Source of the DNA: Aliiglaciecola sp. 3_MG-2023
GTDB lineage: Bacteria; Pseudomonadota; Gammaproteobacteria; Enterobacterales; Alteromonadaceae
NCBI RefSeq assembly: GCF_030548205.1
Contig: NZ_JAUORV010000001.1
Coordinates: forward strand, 186,001-250,000
Direction of reading: 5' to 3'
DNA length: 64,000 nucleotides
The notes beneath the pieces are model-generated. The model was not told where the DNA came from. It ran no database searches and was given only the letters and a program-made list of their open reading frames with translations. Positions 51,067-60,670 of this stretch are shown one piece after another. Position numbers and translations under genes: made by a program. Position 1 is the stretch's first letter; the number at the start of each line of letters is the position of its first letter.

Positions 51067-51117
51067 ACTTAATACTGCCCTAACCCTCTGAACTTCTCGG
51101 TAACTCATATTCAAAAG

Positions 51118-51870
51118 TTAATTAATCAAATATTTGAGTCGACGATAGGGAAGATAAATAAGCCAATATAATTTATGGATAAAAGTATTCAATTTAGTCG
51201 ATGGGTTGGTAGCTTGCACTTTACGCTCTTCATCGAAACGAGCTTGTAAAGATTGCCAATCCTGTTTGGAGCTCACACCAGTATCTCGCATAAAAGATAA
51301 AGTGAGATCTACTGTTTTAGATCTTATTCCCTTTCTATAAATTCTGAGAAAAAAATCGTAGTCCATACAAATTTTGAAAGACTCATCAAATTGCCCATAT
51401 TTTTGGAACAAAGTTCTCTTACAAACAGCTCCTTGATGATGAACACCTTTGAAATTAGTTTTCCAACTCAGTGGTCGAGCGATTAAAGTAGAATCGTTTC
51501 TACCATATTTAACATTGCATAGTACAACGTCATCATTTTCACTCATTTGACTGACTAATTGACTAATTGTAGTCGGCTCAAATAGATAATCATCTGAGTG
51601 AATAACAATAATGTAATCACCACTGCAGTTTTTGATCCCTTTGTTCATTGCATCAGAGATACCTTTATCCGGTTCGGAAATTAAAATATCTATTTTGTCT
51701 GAATATTTATTGGCAATATTTAAGGTTTTATCTGAAGAACCACCATCGATAAAAACATATTCAATATTGGTATATGTTTGCTCAACTATGCTGTTTATGC
51801 AGCTTTCAACATATTTTTCGCCATTAAAAACAGCGGTAACAATGGAGATTTTAGGTAAAAATTGAGTCAC
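51118..51870 (-). CDS. Glycosyltransferase family 2
   Basis: The 250-residue protein has PKISIVTAVFNGEKYVESCI, FIDGGSSDKTL, SEPDKGISDAMNKGI and IVIHSDDYLF (DXD-like SDD). It resembles WcaA/WcaE-type GT2 enzymes. It uses a GTG start. It is the last gene of the - block and convergent with the GT4 at 49858, with no terminator hairpin seen in the 51-base gap. Confidence 0.9.
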   Translation of the reverse strand: MTQFLPKISIVTAVFNGEKYVESCINSIVEQTYTNIEYVFIDGGSSDKTLNIANKYSDKIDILISEPDKGISDAMNKGIKNCSGDYIIVIHSDDYLFEPTTISQLVSQMSENDDVVLCNVKYGRNDSTLIARPLSWKTNFKGVHHQGAVCKRTLFQKYGQFDESFKICMDYDFFLRIYRKGIRSKTVDLTLSFMRDTGVSSKQDWQSLQARFDEERKVQATNPSTKLNTFIHKLYWLIYLPYRRLKYLIN

Positions 51871-51911
51871 AACAAGATCGCCCTTAAATATGCGTAGGAA
51901 TGAACTAACAT

Positions 51912-53453
51912 TTATTGAATACCTTCAATTACATATTTTGCACATGCTATTTCTCTATCCTTACGATATTGAATCATGAACTTTTCAATTTTATCCTCGG
52001 TTAATTCAGATAAGTACTCATTATCTGAATCCGAGTAATGATAATCATTGTGATTGAAAACAGGACCATCTTCTAGATAATAACGACTAGTCAGGCTTAT
52101 ATTTAACATATTTAGCGTACCAAAAGCACCTAAAAATGCCATTAAGACGAGAACGCCTTTATTGTAACCTTTGCCTTCAATAACATTAATATACACAATC
52201 AACACTGTCGCAAGAGCTAATGGAGGCCAAAACTCTGTTATATAGCGGTGAGCAATTGTTGGATAGGTTAATTGAAAAAATGCACCTATTGAGCTAAAGA
52301 CAAGTATGCCAATTAACAACAATGGGTTACCTTCCCTCCTCCTGCCAATTCCCTGAGCTAGAACCATCAAAAAACAAAGACATGATAGAGGCCACAATTG
52401 ATAAATTGGGACGACGGGATCTTCAATTCTTCCAAAGCCAGTTTCTAAATTTAATCTTAAATACTTATAAATTTCCATATCAGCGGTAAAATAAATATAG
52501 AGATTTGGAATTATCCTAAGGACTTTTGCAAACTCCCCAACAGGTAAAACTGGACAACGCCGCTCGGTAAAACCTTCCAGAAAATTATAGCCATAGTTGT
52601 GCCCCATAAACTCTATGGCATCACCAAACTTCAAGTAATTTAATATCAAAACACTCGTACCAAAAACGAACATAATCAAGAGTGGTGTCGTATAGTTGCG
52701 AAAAACGATACTAAAGAAGTTAACTATATATTTTTGCTTAATACCTTGGCTACGCATGGTTCTTAAAATACAAATTAGCATTAAGAAGCAAGTTACACAG
52801 TAAAGTGCTAGTGCAGTAGGCATTCGAGTATGAACACATAAGCCAGCGATGAGTGCATAGAAAGCAAAATTATACTTTTTCTGTGTATCTAGGAAAAAAT
52901 TGTCTTTGATTAATAAACCAAGAAATATGTTACTCAAACACAATGCTGCGGCATAGGGCTCATGATAAATCACCGAATTTTGAAGTATAATAAACGTTCC
53001 CGAGCCAAACCAAAGAACAATTAGTAACCCAAAAATCGCAAGTAAACTTGTTATAGAAAAACGATTAAACGCAACGTATCGCTTCCAAATACTAAAATGC
53101 AGAAAGACTTGTCCAAAAGTCGAAAACAAAAAAACCACCAATGTTGAAAGTGGTGTTGTTTCAAGATCTACGAATGGACTTAGGATAAACCTAGGCAATG
53201 TGGGAAGCATGCCATAATACATATAGACTTTTGAATCGATATAATTACCTTCTTGCCCAATAGCAAAGGCGGGTATGTCCAATCGCCCATCTAGCATAGC
53301 AAGGGTATAATAATTATAAGCTTTCCATAAAAATTGTGGCTGGAAGAAATCGAAGGTAAAATTCGTTGCAAATGCTGCATATGCAATGACCCCAATCACG
53401 ACAAAAAGAAAATTGACCATTTCGATTTTTTTCAACTGAGTGGAATTATCCAT
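51912..53453 (-). CDS. Large membrane protein, possible GT-C-type glycosyltransferase
   Basis: The 513-residue protein has about ten to twelve membrane segments. A first periplasmic loop with GQEGNYIDSKVYMYYGMLP and a C-terminal charged tail follow the pattern of GT-C or mannosyltransferase-like enzymes. I do not recognise a named family. Its place between a deacetylase and a GT2 suggests a role in glycan assembly. Function is open. Confidence 0.6.
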   Translation of the reverse strand: MDNSTQLKKIEMVNFLFVVIGVIAYAAFATNFTFDFFQPQFLWKAYNYYTLAMLDGRLDIPAFAIGQEGNYIDSKVYMYYGMLPTLPRFILSPFVDLETTPLSTLVVFLFSTFGQVFLHFSIWKRYVAFNRFSITSLLAIFGLLIVLWFGSGTFIILQNSVIYHEPYAAALCLSNIFLGLLIKDNFFLDTQKKYNFAFYALIAGLCVHTRMPTALALYCVTCFLMLICILRTMRSQGIKQKYIVNFFSIVFRNYTTPLLIMFVFGTSVLILNYLKFGDAIEFMGHNYGYNFLEGFTERRCPVLPVGEFAKVLRIIPNLYIYFTADMEIYKYLRLNLETGFGRIEDPVVPIYQLWPLSCLCFLMVLAQGIGRRREGNPLLLIGILVFSSIGAFFQLTYPTIAHRYITEFWPPLALATVLIVYINVIEGKGYNKGVLVLMAFLGAFGTLNMLNISLTSRYYLEDGPVFNHNDYHYSDSDNEYLSELTEDKIEKFMIQYRKDREIACAKYVIEGIQ

Positions 53454-53474
53454 AATTTCTCTTCAAAATATTAG

Positions 53475-54404
53475 TTATCTCAATCTGGACTTGATTAGCC
53501 GCCCATGAAACTTAAGAGCTGAGGTATCCCAAGGGGTAAACCGTTTTAATCGATGCAAATCGTCTCCATAAGCTGACGTTCCCCAATCTGTCACTACAGC
53601 GGTTTCATATCCAGCCTGTTTCACCAATTGTACGGTTTCATCGGTTAAATCTTTCCCATAAGACCCATTTGGATAAGCAAAGTGCTTCACGGGTTTCCCT
53701 GTCCAACTTTCCAATTGCACTTTACATTGATGAATTTCTTCAAATTGCTGCTCTTTAGAAAGCACTTTAAGAATGGGATGGTTAACGGTATGTCCGCCAA
53801 TTTCAACGCCTGTTTCGGAAAGCTGTTTAATTTGCTGAGGATTCATCATCCTAGGTTCAGGATCGGCTAGGTTATTGTCATCATAAAGTTGTTGTACACC
53901 TGCAAGGCGCTCATCAATAGGAAGGTATTTTAGTCGCATCAACTGTTCTTCAGCTAACCGATTGCGATTGTTCCAATCCCCTAAAGCCACCTGTGTATTT
54001 TCTATGATCAAATTATCCAAGCGAGGATCTTTAAATAAATCCAACACCCTATCATTCCACATATCCGCCCCTTCGCTAAAAGCAGTGGCAACGTAGACAG
54101 TAGCAGGAACCTTATATTTGGCTAAGATAGGTTGGGCAACCGTTAAGTTATTTAAATATCCATCATCAAAAGTAACGCATATTGCGCGCTTAGGAACAGT
54201 ATTGTTTTCTATGTGTCTAGCTGCTTCACACAAGCTAATGGGTGAAAAATGTTTGGATATCAGTTGCATATGCCAATCAAAAGTATCCGCAGTGACTTCA
54301 TAGGGGCGCATGGGATCAAACTGTTCTAACACCTGATGGTAAATTAGAATACTGAGTTTATTGCCACCAAATAGACTATTTATCGCCCCTAGAATACTAT
54401 GCAC
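53475..54404 (-). CDS. Polysaccharide deacetylase (NodB fold)
   Basis: The 309-residue protein has LSILIYHQVL, the NodB motif FDDGYLNN, a metal motif in GGHTVNHPIL and HFAYPNGSYG. It would remove N- or O-acetyl groups from a glycan. Exosortase-A loci usually carry one. The GTG start with AAGGA before it overlaps the asparagine-synthase-like gene by 8 bases. No clear signal peptide is seen. Confidence 0.88.
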   Translation of the reverse strand: MHSILGAINSLFGGNKLSILIYHQVLEQFDPMRPYEVTADTFDWHMQLISKHFSPISLCEAARHIENNTVPKRAICVTFDDGYLNNLTVAQPILAKYKVPATVYVATAFSEGADMWNDRVLDLFKDPRLDNLIIENTQVALGDWNNRNRLAEEQLMRLKYLPIDERLAGVQQLYDDNNLADPEPRMMNPQQIKQLSETGVEIGGHTVNHPILKVLSKEQQFEEIHQCKVQLESWTGKPVKHFAYPNGSYGKDLTDETVQLVKQAGYETAVVTDWGTSAYGDDLHRLKRFTPWDTSALKFHGRLIKSRLR

Positions 54405-56148
54405 GAAAATCCTTAGCTTCTTTTTGTAGCCACAATTCTAATACCACCATTATCCAAATAAGCTCACCAAAATAGCCAGCATGCACACTACCATGTGATT
54501 CAAGTGCTTGTTCAACTAGACTTTGCTTAACAATGTTGCGTTTTTTAAAACTATTCAATGCCGTTATGGTTAAATCTTTTAATGTTTGATTTTCATTCAT
54601 CCACACACCAAAGGGTAACCCAAAGCCATGTTTACTTTTATTAAGTGTTTCATCGGGTAAGAACCCTTTGCAGGTTTTTTTATAAAAATCTCGTAACTGA
54701 CTCCCAGGCAATTTAACATCTGCAGGAATAGTACAACTAAAATCCACAATATTTTTATCTATCAATGGGTAACGTACTTCAACTCCTGCAAGTTCACACA
54801 TTTTGTTGACCTTAACTAAGTCGTTATCAGCAAGGGTAAACTTCCAATCTAGATATAACATACCATCAACTGGGTGCTCGCTTTTGCAGTCATGGAAACG
54901 ACTTTTGAGCTGTTGAGCAGGTTCTGTCACATCAACATTATCAAGTATTTCCTGTGAGAAAATGGCGTCGTTACCCAATTGATTTACGAAATTATGGGTT
55001 TGTAGCCGCCCCGGTAAAGCCACTTTTGCTTGGGCAATATAACTGGCGACTTTTTTAAATAACGGAAGTTTTCGTGTAAATCCATTATTCAATAATACGT
55101 CCAAACTATTGGCTAGCCATGTTGGTAACTTAGTGAAGTGCTCAAACACTTTTTGTTTAGCATAGCGCTCGTTTCCAGCAAAAAACTCATCTCCACCATC
55201 ACCCGCCAAGAGGACCTCAATGCCCTTGCTTTTCGCAAATGTTGCACAAAAATATGCAGCCATAGCCGAAGAGTTACCAAATGGCTCATCAAAATACTGT
55301 GCGACCTTAACAAACTCCTTGGCTGCTTCTTCCGGTTTTAAATATAAGACTTCATGATTTGTGTCGAAGTGTTTAGCGGTGATCAGTGCATATTCCGTTT
55401 CATCATATCCCGGCACTTCAAAACCAATGGAAAACGTTTTGGCTTTTTCAGGCTGATCTTTTCTACCTTGAATTTTAGCCAGCATACCCGCCACGGTTGA
55501 ACTATCTAAGCCTCCACTTAAAAAAGCTCCTACATTATCTGTAGAATGGGACTCAACCGCTGTTTCAATGGTATTTAAACAGGTTTTTAAAGCCTCGTTG
55601 GGATCCTTAATATGAGTGGCAAATTCAGGGCAATATAATAATTCATTGTTTACCACACCATCTACACCAAAATATATTGCTTTACCTGGCTCGACTTTAT
55701 AGACATCTTCGTAAACAGTTTTTGGTGCAGGAATACAGTGAAAGTAGATATAGTTGTATAAAGCTTGTTTGCTGATCATTAGTGACACATTATCAATGGC
55801 TTTTATGGCCCGTAACGAATCACTAATAAACAACTGATTGCCCCTTTGATAATAAAAACAAGGTTTGGTCGCAAGGTGATCGGTCAACACAATAACTGGC
55901 GAATTTTTTTCACTAATGACTAACCAAAACTGCCCGGAAAGCTGCTCATAAAAATCACTTAAAGAAGCACTTGAAGAATACGCATCTAACACTAATTCTG
56001 GGTCGACTTTAACGCCATTAAGCAGAATATAACCGTGAACGATTAGACTTCTTTGCTCAGAAGTACAAGAACTCGTTTGTTTATGATGATGAACGAACAG
56101 CTCTAACTCATTATCATCGGCTATTTGATACCAATCGGCTAATTGCAC
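54397..56148 (-). CDS. Asparagine-synthase-like protein lacking the glutaminase cysteine
   Basis: The 583-residue protein has the ATP loop FLSGGLDSS (about 209-217) and LLAGDGGDEFFAG, and the asparagine synthase domain to the end. The N-terminal part (1-170) resembles the later half of a class II glutamine amidotransferase domain, but there is no Cys at position 2; it starts MQLADWYQ. Exosortase-A loci commonly hold an amidotransferase of this type. It may use ammonia or another amine. It uses a GTG start. Confidence 0.85.
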   Translation of the reverse strand: MQLADWYQIADDNELELFVHHHKQTSSCTSEQRSLIVHGYILLNGVKVDPELVLDAYSSSASLSDFYEQLSGQFWLVISEKNSPVIVLTDHLATKPCFYYQRGNQLFISDSLRAIKAIDNVSLMISKQALYNYIYFHCIPAPKTVYEDVYKVEPGKAIYFGVDGVVNNELLYCPEFATHIKDPNEALKTCLNTIETAVESHSTDNVGAFLSGGLDSSTVAGMLAKIQGRKDQPEKAKTFSIGFEVPGYDETEYALITAKHFDTNHEVLYLKPEEAAKEFVKVAQYFDEPFGNSSAMAAYFCATFAKSKGIEVLLAGDGGDEFFAGNERYAKQKVFEHFTKLPTWLANSLDVLLNNGFTRKLPLFKKVASYIAQAKVALPGRLQTHNFVNQLGNDAIFSQEILDNVDVTEPAQQLKSRFHDCKSEHPVDGMLYLDWKFTLADNDLVKVNKMCELAGVEVRYPLIDKNIVDFSCTIPADVKLPGSQLRDFYKKTCKGFLPDETLNKSKHGFGLPFGVWMNENQTLKDLTITALNSFKKRNIVKQSLVEQALESHGSVHAGYFGELIWIMVVLELWLQKEAKDFRA

Positions 56149-56180
56149 GCTGATTTATCCTTTATAAGTACGAAACAAAT

Positions 56181-57635
56181 TTATTTATAACCAAAAGCCT
56201 TATTTAAAGCTAGGCTTTCAAGTGTGTTTTCAGGTTTTCCTCGTAAAACGTAAAGTAACATTATGGTAGCTAAATAACTCATTCCACCAACAGCAACTTT
56301 GGCCAATAGAACGATAAATAGAGGCCATTGGAGAACAGGAAAGAAGGTTAAAACGGCAAACATAGCAAAAGCGCCGGTCAATGCCGGCCACCAGCTACCA
56401 AAAATACGTTGCAAAGATATATCCAGTTCACGACTGATACTTACCAAAACCATAGGCAGTGCAAGTAAAGCACTAAAAAACAACATTTTAGGTAAGTCGG
56501 AAACTTGCTTAAATGAAAGCGTTAGGACTATGGTACTGATCAAAATGATATTGCGAGCCCACATCAATCGATTAGAAACAACCTCTTTTTCCATCATGAC
56601 CAAAAACTGCTCACTAAAAAACATCATTATCCCGCCAATCATGGCATACAAGCTAAACCACTGCAGCATAGGGATGGCTGCGAGCCACTTGTCACCCAAA
56701 AATACAGGAACAAACTCTTGCGCTACCATTGATAGACCAATACCAACAGGCAGAAACACATACACAGCAGCGGCAAAGGTAATTAGTAAGATATCTTTAA
56801 AATTAGCACTTTCCCTAAGTACAGCCAAATTAGGTATTAGACCTCGGATAACTGGCATCAGTAATTCTTTGGTGAATAGACCAGCTAAATTAACCGCTAT
56901 ATGATAAATACCAAGAAACTGCGCTGAGGCGACTCTACCTACAATGGCAACATCAGCCTGATTATTGATATACCTGGCGATACTCAGAGGCACAGTGGCT
57001 TTCGAGTATTTAAGCATATCTCGCCAATTATATAGAGATAATTTAGGACGGAACGGGTGTAAGAAATAACTTAATATACAGCCAATAATTGACGATACTA
57101 ATTGACCAATAACCAATGCCCAAAAACTTTCTAAATACCAAGCAAAACCAATTGTTGCAGTGAGATAACTCAATCGCGTCCAAATAGTTAACACGAAATC
57201 GATTTTAAAGTTCATCTCTTTCTGGGCAATGATTATTCCAAAATTGTTCAGCCCCTGAATAACGCGAACAACGGCTAAACAATATATCACCTCGGTAAGT
57301 ACAGGTTGACTGTAAAAATCTGAGATAAAAGGGGCGATTATCACCAGTGGTACTGCAATCAAAAACGATTGAATTATGCCGACTGTCCAAGCTGCGTTAA
57401 ATACACGGTTATCATGCTCTTTATATCTTAATATATACAAGTTTAAACCAGCTTGAGTTAATGATTCCAACAACGCAACGACGATTGTCGCCATTGCAAT
57501 TATTCCGAAATCAGCAGGTGCAAGCAGCCTGGCAAGTACAAAAGTACTTACCATTCCGATGAGCTTAGAGCCCCACTTAGAAAGAATTGACCAGACAATA
57601 CTAAAAAGCGTATTGGTCTTTATTTCGTTACTCAT
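56181..57635 (-). CDS. Oligosaccharide flippase (second, PST/Wzx type)
   Basis: The 484-residue protein has about 12 to 14 membrane segments and the lipopolysaccharide-biosynthesis flippase pattern: LARLLAPADFGIIAMATIV, QAGLNLYILRY and FLGDKWLAAIPMLQWFS. It belongs to the WzxC/AmsL-like branch. It starts inside the propeller gene (8-base overlap). It is unlike the flippase at 46302 in sequence. Confidence 0.9.
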   Translation of the reverse strand: MSNEIKTNTLFSIVWSILSKWGSKLIGMVSTFVLARLLAPADFGIIAMATIVVALLESLTQAGLNLYILRYKEHDNRVFNAAWTVGIIQSFLIAVPLVIIAPFISDFYSQPVLTEVIYCLAVVRVIQGLNNFGIIIAQKEMNFKIDFVLTIWTRLSYLTATIGFAWYLESFWALVIGQLVSSIIGCILSYFLHPFRPKLSLYNWRDMLKYSKATVPLSIARYINNQADVAIVGRVASAQFLGIYHIAVNLAGLFTKELLMPVIRGLIPNLAVLRESANFKDILLITFAAAVYVFLPVGIGLSMVAQEFVPVFLGDKWLAAIPMLQWFSLYAMIGGIMMFFSEQFLVMMEKEVVSNRLMWARNIILISTIVLTLSFKQVSDLPKMLFFSALLALPMVLVSISRELDISLQRIFGSWWPALTGAFAMFAVLTFFPVLQWPLFIVLLAKVAVGGMSYLATIMLLYVLRGKPENTLESLALNKAFGYK

Positions 57636-58620
57636 AATTGAAAGGCAAAATACCGTAGATAGCGTCTATTAAACCTTCTGGTGTAGTGTAAATTCTCTCA
57701 ACTTTTTTAGTTCTGATGTTCAAAGCAACAATCAAAGAGTTGTTACCAGAAGAATATTTAAAGTTTCCTTTGGTTAAAAATTTGATTTTGGATTTCAAAT
57801 TGGTTTTTCTTAATTTCGAATACCCAATGTAAAAAATATCACCATCAATATGCAATCCACGGCACCATCCCATAGGACGATTTAATGCTCCACTGAAAGG
57901 ATCAAAAGTATCGAGTGTCTTTTTAGATTTGGGATCACTAAACACAAGGTAACCATCTACTCGCGTAAATACGAGCTTATTCTCCCACCAGATACCATCA
58001 TGAACACTGACTTCACCGCCAAGGCTAATATCGATAATTTCTGTAGGTTTACTCAAATTCACCGCATCTTCTTGAGTACAGCGCGTTGCCCAAAGGTCTT
58101 CGTCAATTTTAAACACAAAATTAGGATGACTATCGTGGGGTCTGGTGGAATGAACTAAGCGATAATCCACATGCTTATCAAATCTATGCCAAGGATCTTT
58201 ACCTTCGGTATTTAAAATGGACTTAATCTCGCCATTTTCAATATCCATTACCACAACGTTATCTAATCCTGTAGAAGTCACTACCAGATCGCCATTTAAA
58301 ACATGAACAGAATGAATATTGTGAAAACAAGGATGAGAAAAAATAGACAAGGGTTTTAACCCTGGCAGACTATAACAATGCACTTCTGTATCGGTAGGTA
58401 ACCATAATTTATCCCCATCGACACAGCCTGCTGTAAATTGTAAATTTGGGTGTTCTTTAGGATAATTTTCACCACCTTCAGTTTTAGTTAGAAGTTGAGA
58501 GAATTCTCCGGATTCTAAATCTAATAACACTAAACTGGCTTTTCCGTAATACTTACCTTCCCCCAACTCAAACCCATTCGGGCGTAGGCAACCGCCAGAT
58601 AACATCAGCTTTTTAGACAC
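57628..58620 (-). CDS. Beta-propeller-like protein of unknown function
   Basis: The 330-residue protein has no signal peptide or membrane segment. Repeating beta-strand units suggest a propeller: GDKLWLPTDTEVHC, GDLVVTSTGLDNVVV and RPMGWCRGLHIDGD. The last block is faintly like DUF4915/TIGR03032 proteins of glycan loci, but I cannot confirm it. GTG start with GGAG before it. It sits between the TPR gene and the flippase, overlapping the latter. Confidence 0.65.
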   Translation of the reverse strand: MSKKLMLSGGCLRPNGFELGEGKYYGKASLVLLDLESGEFSQLLTKTEGGENYPKEHPNLQFTAGCVDGDKLWLPTDTEVHCYSLPGLKPLSIFSHPCFHNIHSVHVLNGDLVVTSTGLDNVVVMDIENGEIKSILNTEGKDPWHRFDKHVDYRLVHSTRPHDSHPNFVFKIDEDLWATRCTQEDAVNLSKPTEIIDISLGGEVSVHDGIWWENKLVFTRVDGYLVFSDPKSKKTLDTFDPFSGALNRPMGWCRGLHIDGDIFYIGYSKLRKTNLKSKIKFLTKGNFKYSSGNNSLIVALNIRTKKVERIYTTPEGLIDAIYGILPFNYE

Positions 58621-58629
58621 CCTAAACTC

Positions 58630-59337
58630 CTAATTATTTTTAGCTTTTTCTAGCTCTGCAATTTTCATTTTTAAACCTGGCAAAGGATAACCTAATTTAT
58701 AGGCCGCTTCGGCATACTTTTTCGCGTTAGCAATATCATTCACTTCGGCATATGCAAGCCCAACATTGTATTTTGTCTCTGCTGAACCAGGCGATAGCTT
58801 ATCCGCTTCCAAAAACTTCTCTAACGCACTTTGGTGTTCTCCACGACGATAGTGATAAATTCCCCATGTTAAATATGTTGATGCCTGACCAGGATAAATT
58901 TTAGCTGCACGTTCAAAAAAACAACCGGCGTCATATTTAGGCGCACCAGTATTTAAATTGGCCTTAAATGAGCGTGAATTCTCCCACTGGTATTCATAAC
59001 GTGCATAAGCGTCTAGTGCAGCAGGATGATTGGGGATAGACCCTAACACGAACAACAAATCTCCAGGCTGCTTACCGGTATTTCCCTCGGTAAGACGACG
59101 AACTTTTTTAGGAAAATGTGCGGATTCTACCAAATACAGTAAACCGCCTCGGTATGTACCGGTACTTTGCCTAGTCTCAGCAGCATAATAATCAAATGGC
59201 TTCCCTCGTCGCCATTTCATTTCCATACAATTAGATTTAGCAAAAGCTTCGCCTACTTGCCCCAAAACCAATAAGGCGAGAAAACCTGACTGTATCAATA
59301 CCGTTTTCGTTATTTTAATCTTAGCCATAGTTAACAT
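58630..59337 (-). CDS. Exported TPR protein of the glycan locus
   Basis: From ATG 59337, preceded by an AGG, the protein has 235 residues. A signal peptide ends near GEAFA, followed by an unassigned region and two to three TPR repeats (ASTYLTWGIYHYRRGEHQSA, AETKYNVGLAYAEV). It probably binds partners in the periplasm. The start lies close to the ligase stop at 59339. An ATG at 59373 would overlap the ligase further and is less likely. Confidence 0.72.
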   Translation of the reverse strand: MLTMAKIKITKTVLIQSGFLALLVLGQVGEAFAKSNCMEMKWRRGKPFDYYAAETRQSTGTYRGGLLYLVESAHFPKKVRRLTEGNTGKQPGDLLFVLGSIPNHPAALDAYARYEYQWENSRSFKANLNTGAPKYDAGCFFERAAKIYPGQASTYLTWGIYHYRRGEHQSALEKFLEADKLSPGSAETKYNVGLAYAEVNDIANAKKYAEAAYKLGYPLPGLKMKIAELEKAKNN

Positions 59338-59338
59338 C

Positions 59339-60670
59339 TTATACCTGCTTAATAGGTTGTCTTCCAAAAGCATTATTTTCTATTACTTTCTTTGGATTCA
59401 CAATATGAATAGAAATCGCACAAACTATACCCACTATGGTATAAAATAAATCAAAATAAGCCAAACTCACGTTTCCACCAGTAATACAGTAACCAACCAG
59501 GGTAAGCGTTAAGGCTTTACTTAAATTGACTAGCCAAACTTGGTTATTCTTCTCTGCCCACTTTTTATTTTTAAAATTCATTCTTAAGGTGCCCAACAAT
59601 ATCATCATAAAAATAAATAAGCCGCCAAAGCCATGATCACCCAATACTTGCATATAAATATTGTGTGCGGCTTTTGCACCTAGAGTCGGCGGAATAGGTG
59701 GCGTTTCAATGGGACCAAAATTGGGAGTCATAGGCGCGTAATAGCGCCAAAGCGGTTGGTTTTTAACCGCATGGAAGCCGCCACCAGTCAACGGGTAATC
59801 AAGGGCAATTAGAGTAGATATTTTCCACGCCCACAGTCGCCCGATAAATGAACCATCTTTGCTCGCCGCTGTAGAAACCGTGTTTTGCCTTTCTTTCCAC
59901 TCTCCTGGGGCAAAAGCAAAAAACAAAGGAATGATGATTGCGGCCACAACTCCGTACAACACCTTTCGTTTCGAGGTCCACCAAAATGCGGCTCCCAAAA
60001 TAACCAAACCTATAAATCCACCTCGAGAATAGGTACCGATAATTGCCAATATGTTCAGAACTAGTATTATTTTTAAACCACGTTTAATTACGAAGTTTTC
60101 AGTTACCGATATTAAATAAATAACTAATGGAATACACATATTGATAGCAACCGCCAGGTCATTTCTATCCCGTATAATACCGGCCTTACCCACTATGCGG
60201 TGGCTTCCTCCAGATAACATGAATTTCACAGCTTCCATTGCTGCAAAAGAGGAAATAGCCAAAACTATGGCCCAAATCATCGTATTGAGGTGTAGTTTTT
60301 TATAAATAGTCAAAGTAATAAATAAAAACAATAGAATGACTTTTATAAACTGATTCCAATAATCCCACACATAAGCGGAGTAAGAGGTTTGATTGGTTGC
60401 TGTAGAGATCAATGTCCATATTGCAAAAATTAACATCCAAAATGTTAGTCCATTAAACTTCCACTGTTTATATTTTTGGACAATGATGTATGACAGAGCT
60501 GTTATCACCACTATGGTTAAATTCAGACGAAAATGACTGGAAAAACCAAAAGCCCATTTCGCAGGTGCAGTTAGTGCTATCCATACCCACGCAGCAGTGC
60601 CGATATACGGACGTTTAAAACTGTAATAAATGGCAACAAATAGGAAGCCAACGAGTAGCAGGTCGCGCAT
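59339..60670 (-). CDS. Exosortase-A-associated O-glycosylation ligase / Wzy-like membrane protein
   Basis: The 443-residue protein has about ten membrane segments, the start MRDLLLVGFLFVAIYYSFKRP (short form RDLLLVGFLF) and PAKWAFGF. This matches the TIGR03097 group of putative O-glycosylation ligases beside exosortase A. A long periplasmic loop has GGGFHAVK and AAHNIYMQVLGDHG, as in Wzy/WaaL enzymes. It would join or polymerise the glycan. It starts one base inside the small reading frame's stop (TAATG). Confidence 0.86.
   Translation of the reverse strand: MRDLLLVGFLFVAIYYSFKRPYIGTAAWVWIALTAPAKWAFGFSSHFRLNLTIVVITALSYIIVQKYKQWKFNGLTFWMLIFAIWTLISTATNQTSYSAYVWDYWNQFIKVILLFLFITLTIYKKLHLNTMIWAIVLAISSFAAMEAVKFMLSGGSHRIVGKAGIIRDRNDLAVAINMCIPLVIYLISVTENFVIKRGLKIILVLNILAIIGTYSRGGFIGLVILGAAFWWTSKRKVLYGVVAAIIIPLFFAFAPGEWKERQNTVSTAASKDGSFIGRLWAWKISTLIALDYPLTGGGFHAVKNQPLWRYYAPMTPNFGPIETPPIPPTLGAKAAHNIYMQVLGDHGFGGLFIFMMILLGTLRMNFKNKKWAEKNNQVWLVNLSKALTLTLVGYCITGGNVSLAYFDLFYTIVGIVCAISIHIVNPKKVIENNAFGRQPIKQV

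Noticed and set aside
56299-56904. 201-codon frame on the + strand opposite the second flippase
   Set aside because: It is antisense to a well-supported membrane protein gene and reads as low-quality sequence without a membrane or enzyme pattern.
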